Assembly: GCF_019890675.1 (NCBI RefSeq) | Contig: NZ_JAIOAA010000001.1 | Coordinates: 620,001-684,000 of the forward strand | Direction: 5' to 3' | Length of the DNA stretch: 64,000 bases | Source: Micromonospora sp. PLK6-60 | Lineage (GTDB): Bacteria; Actinomycetota; Actinomycetes; Mycobacteriales; Micromonosporaceae | In this document: positions 25,526 through 34,900 of the stretch, piece after piece | How positions within the stretch are numbered: position 1 is the stretch's first letter | Layout: each line of letters opens with the position of its first letter | The notes under the pieces: generated by a model | Seen by the model: the letters and a program-made list of their open reading frames with translations, nothing else | Databases searched by the model: none | What the model was told of the DNA's origin: nothing | Program-made: the position numbers and the translations under genes

Positions 25526-26719
25526 GTGAAGCGTGACCTCACTGATCTCGCGTTGTTCGGTGGACGCCCGGCACTGTTGCATCCGCTGCACACCAACCAG
25601 CCCAACACCGTCGACCGGACCCGGTTGTTCGACCGGCTGACCTGGGCGTTGGACAACCAGTGGCTGTCCAACGGCGGGCCGCTGGTCCGGGAGTTCGAGG
25701 ACCGGGTCGCCGAGCTGGCCGGCGTGCGCAACTGCGTCGCCACCTGCAACGCCACCACGGCCCTGCAACTGCTGATGCGCGCCGCGGACCTGTCGGGCGA
25801 GGTGATCGTGCCGTCGTTGACCTTCGCGGCGACCGCGCACGCCGCCCGCTGGCTCGGCCTGGAACCGGTGTTCTGCGACATCGATCCGGTCACCGGGTGC
25901 CTGGACCCCGAGCGGGTCGCCGAGGCGATCACCCCACGGACGTCCGCCGTCGTCGGCGTGCACCTGTGGGGGCGGCCGTGTGCGGTGAACCAGTTGGGCA
26001 AGGTGGCCGCGAACCATGGCATCCCGGCCTTCTACGACGCCGCGCACGCCATCGGCTGCACGTCCGACGGCCGGCCGGTCGGCGGCTTCGGCGTCGCCGA
26101 GGTGTTCAGCTTCCACGCCACGAAGGTGGTCAACGCCTTCGAGGGCGGGGCGATCGTCACCGACGACGACGAGTTCGCCGACCGGGTACGCGCGCTGCAC
26201 AACTTCGGCAAGGGGCTCGCCTCGGTCAGCGAGGCGGGCGGCACGAACGGCAAGATGAGCGAGGCGTCGGCCGCCATGGGCCTGACCTCCCTCGACACCT
26301 TCGACGACACGGTCCGGCACAACCGGGCCAACTACGACACCTACCGGGCCGAGCTGGCCGACCTCGACGGCATCACCTTCTTCGCGCACGACCCGGAGGA
26401 GCGGCACAACTTCCAGTACGTGATCGTGGAGGTCGACGAGGAGACCACCGGGCTGAGCCGGGACCTGCTGCTCGACGTCCTGCACGCCGAGCAGGTCATG
26501 GCGCTGCGCCCGATCGGCTCCCCCGCGTGCCACCAGCTCGAGCCGTACCGGTCCGGACGGCCGGTGAGCCTGCCGCACACCGAGCGGCTGGTCGCGCGCG
26601 TCATCTCCCTGCCCAGCGGCACCACGGTGAACCGGGAGCAGATCCGCCGGGTCTGCGCGATCATCCGGTTCGCGGTGGCCCACGGCACCGCCGTGACCGC
26701 CCGCCGCCGACAGGGCTAG
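25526..26719 (+). CDS. DegT/DnrJ/EryC1 sugar 4-aminotransferase (DesI-like)
   Basis: A 397-residue PLP-dependent NDP-sugar aminotransferase. The PLP lysine is in SFHATKVVNAFEGGAI, the phosphate-binding TCNATTALQLL and aspartate FYDAAHAIGC are present, and the C-terminal half matches the family. It most likely forms the 4-amino group on dTDP-4-keto-6-deoxyglucose, because the next gene is a DesII-like deaminase that uses exactly that product. The start is GTG at 25526 after GAAGGGGGG. The two genes are 23 nt apart. An alternative is a 4-amination used on its own for an aminosugar. Confidence 0.85.
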   Translation: MKRDLTDLALFGGRPALLHPLHTNQPNTVDRTRLFDRLTWALDNQWLSNGGPLVREFEDRVAELAGVRNCVATCNATTALQLLMRAADLSGEVIVPSLTFAATAHAARWLGLEPVFCDIDPVTGCLDPERVAEAITPRTSAVVGVHLWGRPCAVNQLGKVAANHGIPAFYDAAHAIGCTSDGRPVGGFGVAEVFSFHATKVVNAFEGGAIVTDDDEFADRVRALHNFGKGLASVSEAGGTNGKMSEASAAMGLTSLDTFDDTVRHNRANYDTYRAELADLDGITFFAHDPEERHNFQYVIVEVDEETTGLSRDLLLDVLHAEQVMALRPIGSPACHQLEPYRSGRPVSLPHTERLVARVISLPSGTTVNREQIRRVCAIIRFAVAHGTAVTARRRQG

Positions 26720-26742
26720 CCGTACCCGACGAAAGGCCGGCA

Positions 26743-28131
26743 ATGACCGAGGTAGCGCAGGGCCGGACGGCGACGTACCCGGACCCGCCGACGGCGGGCG
26801 CGGCGGACCCCTCCGCCGCCCACCTGGCCCGGCTGGTCCACCGGTACGGCCGCAGTCCCTTCACACCACTGGAGACCGTCCGCCACGAGCTGGGGGTCGA
26901 CCGGGACACCTTCGCCCGGCTGCTGGCCACCGTGCGGCGGCGGCCGGACCTGCGGGCGGCGGTGACCGCCGGCCCGTCCGGCAAGTACTGGGCGAAGACG
27001 ATCCTGCCGTTGGAGCGCGACGGCGTCCTCGACGCCGTGCTGGACCGGAAGGTCGTCTATCCGCACATCATCGCGCTGTATCCGGGCCCCACGTGCATGT
27101 TCCGCTGCCACTTCTGCGTCCGGGTGACCGGCGCCCGCTACCAGCAGTCGGCGCTCGCGGACGGCAACGCCATGTTCGCGTCGGTGATCGACGAGGTGCC
27201 GCCGGACAACCCGTTCGCCATGTACATCTCCGGCGGGCTGGAACCGCTCACCAATCCGGGCCTGGGTGAACTGGTCAGCCGCGCCGCCGGGCGCGGGTTC
27301 AAGCTCGTCCTCTATTCCAACTCCTTCGCCCTCACCGAGCAGACCCTGTCCCGCCAGCCGGGCCTGTGGGACCTGCACGGCCTGCGCACCTCGCTCTACG
27401 GGCTCACCGACGCCGAGTACGAGGAGACCACCGGCAAGCGGGCCGCCTTCGGCCGGGTGAAGACCAACCTGCTGCGCTTCCAGCGGCTGCGCGCCGAACG
27501 GGACCGTCCGGTGCGGCTCGGGTTCAGCTATCTGGTGCTACCCGGTCGGGCCGGGCGGCTGCGGCACCTGGTCGACTTCATCGCCGAGCTCAACGACGCG
27601 GCGCCGCACCAGCCGGTCGACTTCCTGGACCTGCGGGAGGACTACAGCGGCCGCCCGGACGGCAAGCTGTCCGCGGCGGAACGCGCCGAGCTCCAGGACG
27701 CGCTGGGCGACTTCGCCGAGCGGGTGGCCGAGCGGGCGCCCACGCTGCGGGTCGACTACGGATACGCGTTGCAGAGCCTGAAGGACGGCGCCGAGTCCGA
27801 GCTGATCCGGGTCGACCCGGCCGGCATGCGACCGACGGCCCACATCCAGGCCGGCGTGCAGATCGACGTGCTCGGCGACGTCTACCTCTATCGCGAGGCG
27901 GGATTCCCCGGCCTGCCCGGCGCCCAGCGCTACATCGCCGGCCGGGTCGGCCCCGACAAGAGCCTGCTGGAGGTGGTCGGTGAGTACGTGCGCGGCGGCG
28001 CCGGCGTCGCCGCGGTCCCCGGCGACGAATACTTCATGGACGGCTTCGACCAGGTGCTGACCGCCCGGTTGCGCCAGCTCGAGGCCGACATCGCGGCGGG
28101 CTGGGGAGACTTCCGGGGCTTCCTGCGCTGA
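26743..28131 (+). CDS. radical SAM dTDP-4-amino-4,6-dideoxyglucose deaminase (DesII-like)
   Basis: A 462-residue radical SAM enzyme. Cys118, Cys122 and Cys125 form CMFRCHFC, which binds the 4Fe-4S cluster; MYISGGLEPLTNP is the SAM-binding GGE-like motif. Length and overall layout fit DesII/EryCV, which removes the C-4 amino group to give 3-keto-4,6-dideoxyglucose in the desosamine pathway. The adjacent DesI-like aminotransferase makes the substrate. No DesV 3-aminotransferase or DesVI methyltransferase follows, so the 4-deoxy sugar here may keep a 3-keto or 3-hydroxyl group or be processed by enzymes elsewhere. Confidence 0.85.
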   Translation: MTEVAQGRTATYPDPPTAGAADPSAAHLARLVHRYGRSPFTPLETVRHELGVDRDTFARLLATVRRRPDLRAAVTAGPSGKYWAKTILPLERDGVLDAVLDRKVVYPHIIALYPGPTCMFRCHFCVRVTGARYQQSALADGNAMFASVIDEVPPDNPFAMYISGGLEPLTNPGLGELVSRAAGRGFKLVLYSNSFALTEQTLSRQPGLWDLHGLRTSLYGLTDAEYEETTGKRAAFGRVKTNLLRFQRLRAERDRPVRLGFSYLVLPGRAGRLRHLVDFIAELNDAAPHQPVDFLDLREDYSGRPDGKLSAAERAELQDALGDFAERVAERAPTLRVDYGYALQSLKDGAESELIRVDPAGMRPTAHIQAGVQIDVLGDVYLYREAGFPGLPGAQRYIAGRVGPDKSLLEVVGEYVRGGAGVAAVPGDEYFMDGFDQVLTARLRQLEADIAAGWGDFRGFLR

Positions 28132-28134
28132 CCC

Positions 28135-28167
28135 GGCCGGCGGCGGGCACGGTGGCCGCCGCCGGCC
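28135..28167. terminator. bidirectional hairpin between DesII-like and chorismate-mutase-like genes
   Basis: GGCCGGCGGCGG / CCGCCGCCGGCC, a perfect 12-bp stem with a 9-nt loop in the convergent gap. Confidence 0.65.
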
Positions 28168-28216
28168 CGTCCGGGCGAGGCGACCGCGGTCAACCTTCCC
28201 GGACGCGACGGGGTGG

Positions 28217-28510
28217 CTACAGCGGGCCGCGACCGGCCCGCAGCAGCAGCAGCGCCAGCTGCACGCCCTCGCTGCCGATGCCCTCGCGGAAGCGCCGGAG
28301 CACCTGCTGCTCCCGGCTCAGCACGAGCCGGGTACCGCCGGCGGCGAGCCGGGCGGCGCCGATGCGCCCGGACAGCCGGGCCCGCTCCCGCCACAACGAC
28401 ATCATCGCCTGGTCGATCTCGTCGATCCGCTGCCGCATGCCGCCGATGTCGCCGTCTCCGGTCGCGTCGGCCGTGGCGCGCGGCACCTTCGTCTGGGTCA
28501 TGTCAATCAT
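28217..28510 (-). CDS. AroQ-type chorismate mutase-like protein
   Basis: A 97-residue all-helical protein. RQRIDEIDQAMMSLWRERARL and GRIGAARLAAGG align with helix 1 of AroQ mutases, and SREQQVLRRF with helix 2. Compared from memory with the E. coli enzyme, Arg11, Arg28 and Arg51 are kept, but Lys39 is Arg, Asp48 is Val, and the last helix is shortened, removing the Gln88 region. It may rearrange chorismate to prephenate for a tyrosine-derived unit, may bind chorismate in another reaction, or may have lost activity. ATG at 28510 with GAAGGGG upstream. It is divergent from the enediyne core operon. Confidence 0.7.
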   Translation of the reverse strand: MIDMTQTKVPRATADATGDGDIGGMRQRIDEIDQAMMSLWRERARLSGRIGAARLAAGGTRLVLSREQQVLRRFREGIGSEGVQLALLLLRAGRGPL

Positions 28511-28747
28511 CGGGTGCCCCTTCGCGAAAACCGCCCGAAGGAAGGCCGCACAAGCCCCCGCAGAAGGCAGTTGTGGCTTAGTCAGAGAAACGCACGTCGC
28601 CAGATTCGTCCCACCGGACGGGTACCGGCATCTTCCGTAGTGCGGCGCTTTCCCACGCAATTCTTCAGCCGTGCTGCCCTTGTCTCCGACGCCGTTTTCT
28701 CGGCAATGAAAGGCCGATACTGGCAATTCCAGGGGAAGGGAGCTCCC

Positions 28748-29836
28748 ATGATCGCCGGTCGGGTCGCGGCCTCCGCGGTACAACGTCAGGTCCGTCATGT
28801 CGTCCCCGTTCCGACGGCGACCGCCACCGGACTGGTCGGCCGGGCGTACGCCCAGGTCGCCGAGGAGATGCGGCTGGTCATCCCACCGGCGATGATGCAC
28901 TCGCCGTCGCCGCGCTCGCTCGCCGCCTACTGGATGCTGGTCCGCGAGTCGCTGCTGGTCAGCGGGGCCGCCGACCGGGCCAGCAAGGAGGCCGCGGCGG
29001 CGGCGGTCTCGGTCGCGACGATCTGCCAGTACTGCGTGGACATGCACTCGGTGAGCATGTACGAGCTCACCGGCGAGCACGACGCCGAGCGGCTGGCCGC
29101 CGACCGGGTCGACGACATGCGCTCCCCCGGCATCCGGGAGATCAGCGCCTGGGCCCGTACCGCGCACGAGGCGCCGAACGGCCGGCCCGTCCCCGCCTGG
29201 CTCACCCCGGCGCAGCGGGCCGAACTGGTGGGCACCGTGGTGAGCATGCACTACCTGACCCGGGCGGTGAACGTCTTCCTCGCCAACTTCCTGCTGCCGC
29301 CGGGCGTCACCGGTCGGGCCCGGCGCCGGATGAAGCAGGGCATCGGCCGGCTGCTGCGCGCGACGCTGCACGCCCGCCGGGAGCCGGGCCTCTCCCTCGA
29401 CATGCTGCCGGCCGCCCCGCTGCCCGCCGACGCCGGCTGGGCCGCGGCCAACCCGGGGATCGCCGGCGCGATGGCCCGGGCGCACGCCACGTTCGACGCG
29501 GCCGGCCGGCAGTGGCTCTCCCCGGCGGTCCGCGCCGTCGTCGGCGACCACCTGGACCGCTGGCGCGGCGAGGAGACCGGCCTCTCCACCGCGTGGTGCG
29601 ACGACGCGCTGGCCGACCTCGACCCCCGGGACGTGGCGACCGGCCGGATAGCACTGCTCACCGCCGTGGCGTCCCACCAGGTCGGCGACGACGCCATCGC
29701 CGAGTTCCGCCGGCACCTGCCCGCCGACGAGGCACTCGTCGAGGTGGTCGGCTGGGCCGCCTTCGAGGCCGCCCGGCGGATCGGCGCCCGGCAACGGGTC
29801 GGCGCGGACGGCGCACGACAGGAGACGCGTACGTGA
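28748..29836 (+). CDS. AhpD / carboxymuconolactone decarboxylase-like protein
   Basis: A 362-residue mostly helical protein with ICQYCVDMHS, the CxxC-x3-H active-site motif of AhpD-like peroxidase/thiol enzymes, around residue 100. The family is usually 150-200 residues; this one is about twice that length, and the second half has no clear CxxC. ATG at 28748 has GGAAGGGAG upstream. It is the first gene of the long plus-strand run that contains the enediyne PKS, with short spacings, so it is probably part of core biosynthesis or protection from the thiol- and radical-sensitive product. Confidence 0.7.
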   Translation: MIAGRVAASAVQRQVRHVVPVPTATATGLVGRAYAQVAEEMRLVIPPAMMHSPSPRSLAAYWMLVRESLLVSGAADRASKEAAAAAVSVATICQYCVDMHSVSMYELTGEHDAERLAADRVDDMRSPGIREISAWARTAHEAPNGRPVPAWLTPAQRAELVGTVVSMHYLTRAVNVFLANFLLPPGVTGRARRRMKQGIGRLLRATLHARREPGLSLDMLPAAPLPADAGWAAANPGIAGAMARAHATFDAAGRQWLSPAVRAVVGDHLDRWRGEETGLSTAWCDDALADLDPRDVATGRIALLTAVASHQVGDDAIAEFRRHLPADEALVEVVGWAAFEAARRIGARQRVGADGARQETRT

Positions 29837-29888
29837 GGTGTCTCGGCACACGATGGGAGTGGCCCTCGGGAATGTCAGGAGCGTCGAT

Positions 29889-30863
29889 ATGTCCACACTG
29901 CTCGGATCCCTGCGCCGACTCGCGCTGAGCCCGTCGCTGACCGACGTGAGCTTCGCCGCCCGCGGGTTCCCGGTCACCCCGACCGACGCCACCCGGGCGC
30001 TGGAGGCCATCCCCCAGGCGGTGGTCTGCGGCTTCGAGTGGGGCATCGACTTCCGCCGGCAGGCGGACCTCACCCGGCGACTGGACATGGTGGACGCCGA
30101 GCTGCGCGGTTTCGCCTACGAGGGCGCGACGATGGCGCTGACCGTGCGCGACGCGATGGCCGCCGGGCGCGGGCAACGGACCCGCCGGCTGCTCACCGGC
30201 CCCGGCCGGCCACACACCTTCCTCACCTACATCGGCATCGGCTTCGCCATGGCCCGGCTGCCCCGACCGCTGTGGCGCGGCGTGCTGCCCGACCTGACCG
30301 GCGAGCCGTACTACCCGACGATGAGCTGGCTGGCCGTCGACGGGTACGGCTTCGACCGGGCGTACTTCGACACCGACGTTGTGGTGAACCGGCAGCGCCG
30401 GCTCGACCCGTACCCCTGGCGGGGCCGCGCCGACTACTTCCCGCGCGCCGTCGACCAGGGCGTGGGCCGCGCCCTGTGGTTCATCCACGGCGGCGTCCCG
30501 GACGCGGTCGGGGCCGCGGTCCGCCGCTTCGCCACCGACCGGCACGCCGACCTGTGGAGCGGGGTGGGCCTGGCGGCCACCTTCGCCGGCGGCTGCGACG
30601 AGACCGGGCTCAAGGCGCTGCGCGAGGACTCCGGCACGCACTGGCCGCACCTGGCCCAGGGCGCCGTGTTCGCGGCCAAGGCGCGGGACTTCTCCGGCTT
30701 CGTCGCCGAGCACACCCGCAGCGCGCTGCACGTCCTCGCCGAGCTGACGGTGCCCGCCGCGTCCGCGCTGGCCGACGACGTCAGCCTGAGCACGACCAGC
30801 TCCGACGAACCCGACTACGAGTCCTGGCGGCGACAGGTCCGCGCACACCTCGACCGGAAATGA
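29889..30863 (+). CDS. enediyne DUF1702 (UnbL-type) protein, copy 1
   Basis: A 324-residue protein of the DUF1702/UnbL family found next to enediyne PKS genes. It has the recurring segments RGFAYEGATMALTVRD, FLTYIGIGFAMARLPR, WLAVDGYGFDRAYF, VDQGVGRALWFIHGG and LWSGVGLAATFAGG. ATG at 29889 with AGGAG at 9 nt is chosen over the GTG at 29838, which would add an unrelated leader. Biochemistry is unknown; the family is required for or always present with core formation (established association). The next gene is a paralogue. Confidence 0.85.
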   Translation: MSTLLGSLRRLALSPSLTDVSFAARGFPVTPTDATRALEAIPQAVVCGFEWGIDFRRQADLTRRLDMVDAELRGFAYEGATMALTVRDAMAAGRGQRTRRLLTGPGRPHTFLTYIGIGFAMARLPRPLWRGVLPDLTGEPYYPTMSWLAVDGYGFDRAYFDTDVVVNRQRRLDPYPWRGRADYFPRAVDQGVGRALWFIHGGVPDAVGAAVRRFATDRHADLWSGVGLAATFAGGCDETGLKALREDSGTHWPHLAQGAVFAAKARDFSGFVAEHTRSALHVLAELTVPAASALADDVSLSTTSSDEPDYESWRRQVRAHLDRK

Positions 30864-30894
30864 GAACCGACCCGACCACTGGTGGGAGGCCCGC

Positions 30895-31860
30895 ATGCAG
30901 AAGTGGCACGCGCTGCGACGACGAATCCTGACCCCCGACGTCGCCGAGACGAGCGTCGCCGTGCGGGGATTCCACGTGAAGTCCCCGGCGGCGGTGGAGC
31001 GGCTGGAGACCGTCGGCCGGTCCTTCCTCGCCGGCTACGCGGCCGCCGCGGCCACCGGCCGGCCGGCCGACGTCGAGGCCGAACTGGCCGGCCTCTCCGA
31101 CACCTACCGCGGTTTCGCGTTCGAGGGCGCCGGCATGGCGATGGGCGTGCTGGACGGCCTGCCGGTCGGGCACGGCCACCACGTGCGGGACTTCCTGGCC
31201 GGCCCGGGCGACCCGCACATCTACATGGTGTACGTCGGGGTCGGCTGGGCGATGGCCCGGCTGCCCCGGTTCCGCTGGTCGAAGCTGTACGCGCCGGATC
31301 CGCTGCTGCGCTGGCTGGTGCTCGACGGGTACGGCTTCCACCAGGCGTACTTCCACACCCGCCGGTACGTCCACGAGCACTTCCGCGAGAAGCGCTTCCC
31401 CTGGCCCGCCGGCGGCCCGCCCGGGCACGCCGGCCGGGTGATCGACCAGGGCATCGGCCGGGCCACCTGGTTCGTCGGCGGCGCCGACCCGGAACGGGTG
31501 GCCGCGCTGCTGGACGGCTTCCCGCCGCAGCGGCGACCCGACCTCTACAGCGGCGCGGGGCTGGCCGCCACCTACGCCGGCGGGGTGACCCGCGAGGAGC
31601 TGGCACGGTTCGCCGAGCTGGCCGGGCCGTACCGGGGCGAGGTCGCCCAGGGCGCCGCGTTCGCCGCGGCGGCCCGGCTGCGGGCGAACCTGGTCGTCCC
31701 GCACAACGAGCTGGCCACCCAGGTGCTCTGCGGCACCGACGTCGCCACCGCCGCGGCGGTCACCGACCGGGCCCGCGAGGGCCTCACCGACACCGACGTT
31801 CCCGCTTACGCCACCTGGCGCGAGCGCATCACCGCGGCCCTGGCCGCGCACATCAGCTGA
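30895..31860 (+). CDS. enediyne DUF1702 (UnbL-type) protein, copy 2
   Basis: A 321-residue paralogue of the preceding protein, sharing RGFAFEGAGMAMGVLD, VYVGVGWAMARLPRF, WLVLDGYGFHQAYF, IDQGIGRATWFVGGA and LYSGAGLAATYAGG. Roughly 40 percent of positions agree by eye, so the duplication is old and both copies are probably used, perhaps as a heteromer. GGGAGG precedes the ATG. It lies 88 nt before the PKS start. Confidence 0.85.
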   Translation: MQKWHALRRRILTPDVAETSVAVRGFHVKSPAAVERLETVGRSFLAGYAAAAATGRPADVEAELAGLSDTYRGFAFEGAGMAMGVLDGLPVGHGHHVRDFLAGPGDPHIYMVYVGVGWAMARLPRFRWSKLYAPDPLLRWLVLDGYGFHQAYFHTRRYVHEHFREKRFPWPAGGPPGHAGRVIDQGIGRATWFVGGADPERVAALLDGFPPQRRPDLYSGAGLAATYAGGVTREELARFAELAGPYRGEVAQGAAFAAAARLRANLVVPHNELATQVLCGTDVATAAAVTDRAREGLTDTDVPAYATWRERITAALAAHIS

Positions 31861-31948
31861 CCGCCATCGGCACGAAGTCGCTCGCTCCCGGGGGAGTCGG
31901 ACACCGACGTCGTAGGGCAGCTCGCCATGGAAGGAGACACCGATCCGC

Positions 31949-34900
31949 ATGACCAGAATCGCCCTGGTGGGTATGGCGTGCCGCTACCCGGACGCCACCA
32001 ACCCGAAGGAACTGTTCGACAACGCGATCGCGGGTCGGCGGGCGTTCCGGCGCCTCCCGGACGTACGGATGCGACTGGCCGACTACTGGGATCCCGACCC
32101 GAGTACGCCGGACCGCTTCTACGCCCGCGAGGCCGCGGTCATCGACTCGTACGAGTTCGATCGGGTCGCGTACCGGGTGGCGGGCAGCACCTACCGGTCG
32201 ACGGACCTGACCCACTGGCTGGCGCTGGACATCGCCGCCGGCGCGCTGGCCGACGCCGGCTTCCCGATGGCCGAGGGGCTGCCCCGGGACCGCACCGGCG
32301 TGATCGTCGGCAACACGTTGACCGGCGAGTTCTCCCGCGCCAACCAGCTCCGCCTGCGCTGGCCGTACGTGCAGCGGACGATCAGCGCGGTGCTGCGCGA
32401 ACGCGGCTTCGGCGACGACGAGCTCGGCGCCCTGCTCGACGACCTCGAGCAGGCGTACAAGAGCCCGTTCCCGTCGATCGACGAGGACACCCTCGCCGGT
32501 GGCCTGTCCAACACCATCGCCGGGCGGATCTGCAACCACTTCGACCTCAAGGGCGGTGGCTACACCGTCGACGGCGCCTGCTCGTCCTCCCTGCTGTCGG
32601 TGGCCACCGCCTGCAAGGCCCTGTCCGCCGGGGAGCTCGACGTCGCGGTGGCCGGTGGGGTGGACCTGTCGATCGACCCGTTCGAGATCATCGGGTTCGC
32701 CAAGACGGGCGCGCTGGCCACCGGCGAGATGCGCGTCTACGACCGCGGCTCCAACGGCTTCTGGCCGGGCGAGGGCTGCGGGATGGTGGTGCTGATGCGC
32801 GAGGACGACGCCCGTCGCGGCGGGCACCGCATCTACGCCTCGGTGGCCGGGTGGGGCATCTCGTCCGACGGCAAGGGTGGCATCACCCGGCCGGAGACCC
32901 GCGGCTACCACCTCGCCCTCGACCGGGCGTACGCGCACGCGGGGTTCGGCATCGACACCGTCTCGCTGTTCGAGGGCCACGGCACCGGCACCAAGGTCGG
33001 TGACGCCAACGAGTTGACGGCGTTGAACGAGCACCGGCTGGCCGCCGACCCGGCGGCCGCCCCGGCGGCGATCAGCTCGATCAAGGCGATGATCGGCCAC
33101 ACCAAGGCGGCGGCCGGCATCGCCGGCCTGATCAAGGCGTCGATGGCGCTGCGCAACGAGGTCCTCCCGCCGGCCGTCGGCTGCGTCGACCCGCACGAGA
33201 TCTTCAGCGCCGAGCAGACCGCGCTGCGGGTCCTGCGCAAGGCGGAGCCGTGGCCGGACGGGCAGCCGCTGCGGGCCGGCGTGACCGCGATGGGCTTCGG
33301 CGGCATCAACACCCACCTCGTGCTCGACAACGGGGAGCCGGACCGCCGGGTGCGCTACGGCGCCCGGATCAACGCCATCGCGGCCGGCTCGCAGGACGCC
33401 GAGCTGCTGGTGTTCGACGCGCTGACCCCGCAGGAGCTGCGGCAACGCGTCGACCGGACGGCCCGGTTCGTGCCGGGCGTCAGTTACGCCCAGCTCAGCG
33501 ACCTCGCCGCGACGTTGCACGGCGAGCTGCGCGACCTGGCCTGGCGGGCCGCGGTGGTGGTCCGCTCGCCGAGCGAGGCCGGCGAACGCCTGGCCGCGGT
33601 CATCGCCGCGATCGACGCCGGCGAGACCTGGCTGCACGCCGACGAGGGCCGGACGTCCTTCGGGCAGGTCCGCGAGGGCCGCGTCGGCTTCCTGTTCCCG
33701 GGCCAGGGATCCGGCCGGGGGGTCAGCGGCGGAGCCCTGCGCCGCCGCTTCGCCGAGGCCGACGAGGTCTACCGGCGGGCCGCCCTGCCGGCCGGCGGCG
33801 ACACCGTGGCCACCGAGGTCGCCCAGCCGCGCATCGTCACCGGCTCGATCGCCGGGCAACGGGTGCTCAGCACGCTCGGCATCGAGGCGCAGGTCGCGGT
33901 CGGGCACAGCCTGGGCGAGCTGTCCGCGCTGCACTGGGCCGACGCGCTGGACGCCGAGGCGCTGCTGCGGCTGGCCGAGCGGCGGGGCCGCGCGATGGCC
34001 GAGCACAGCTCGTCGGGCACCATGGCGAGCCTCGCCACCGGCGTGGCGGAGGCGGAGCGGCTGATCGCCGGGTTGCCGCTGGTCGTCGCCGGCCACAACG
34101 GCCCGGCGCAGACCGTCGTCGCCGGCAGCGCGGAGGCGATCGAGGAGGCCTGCCGGCGCGCCGAGGAGGCGTCCGTCGGCGCCGCCCGGCTGGCCGTGTC
34201 CCACGCCTTCCACTCGCCGCTGGTCGCCGACGCCGCCGCCGCGTTCGGCGAGGTGCTCCGCGAGGAGCGGTTCCACCCGGTGCGCGGGAAGGTCGTCTCG
34301 ACCGTCACCGGCCAGCCGCTCGACCCGGAGACCGACCTGGCCGGGCTGCTGGAGCGGCAGATCACCGACCCGGTGCTGTTCGCCGACGCCGTCGCGCTGG
34401 CCGCCAAGGACGTCGACCTGTTCGTCGAGGTCGGCCCCGGCCGGGTGCTGAGCGGGCTGGCCCGGGCCGTGGCCGACGTGCCCGCGGTCGCGCTGGACAC
34501 CGACGACGAATCCTCCGTCGGTCTGCTCCGGGTGCTCGCCACCGCGTTCGTGGTCGGCGCCACCACCATCGAGCCCCAGCTCTTCCACGGCCGCCTGCTG
34601 CGCCCCCTCGCGGTGGGCGCCACCTTCGGCTTCTTCGAGAGCCCGTGCGAACAGGCGCCCGAGGTGCCGGCGCACCGGCCGGGCGCCCCGAACGGCGCGG
34701 AGCCGGCGCCGTCCGGCCCGGCGGAGCAGCCGCGGACCGTCGACGGTGGCGAGGCGGTGCCCGAGCTGCTGCGCCGGATCGCCGCCGAACGGGCCGAGTT
34801 GCCGGTCGACCTGGTCACCATGGACAGCCGCCTGCTCGACGACCTGCACCTGAGCTCGATCACCGTGGGCCAGGTGGTCAACACGGTCGCCCAGCGGATC

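Noticed and set aside
28511..28747. Further copies of the shared 16-bp motif between the chorismate mutase-like gene and the core operon
   Set aside because: Half-sites such as CGGCAATG and GCAATTC occur, but no full match; left out of the motif list.
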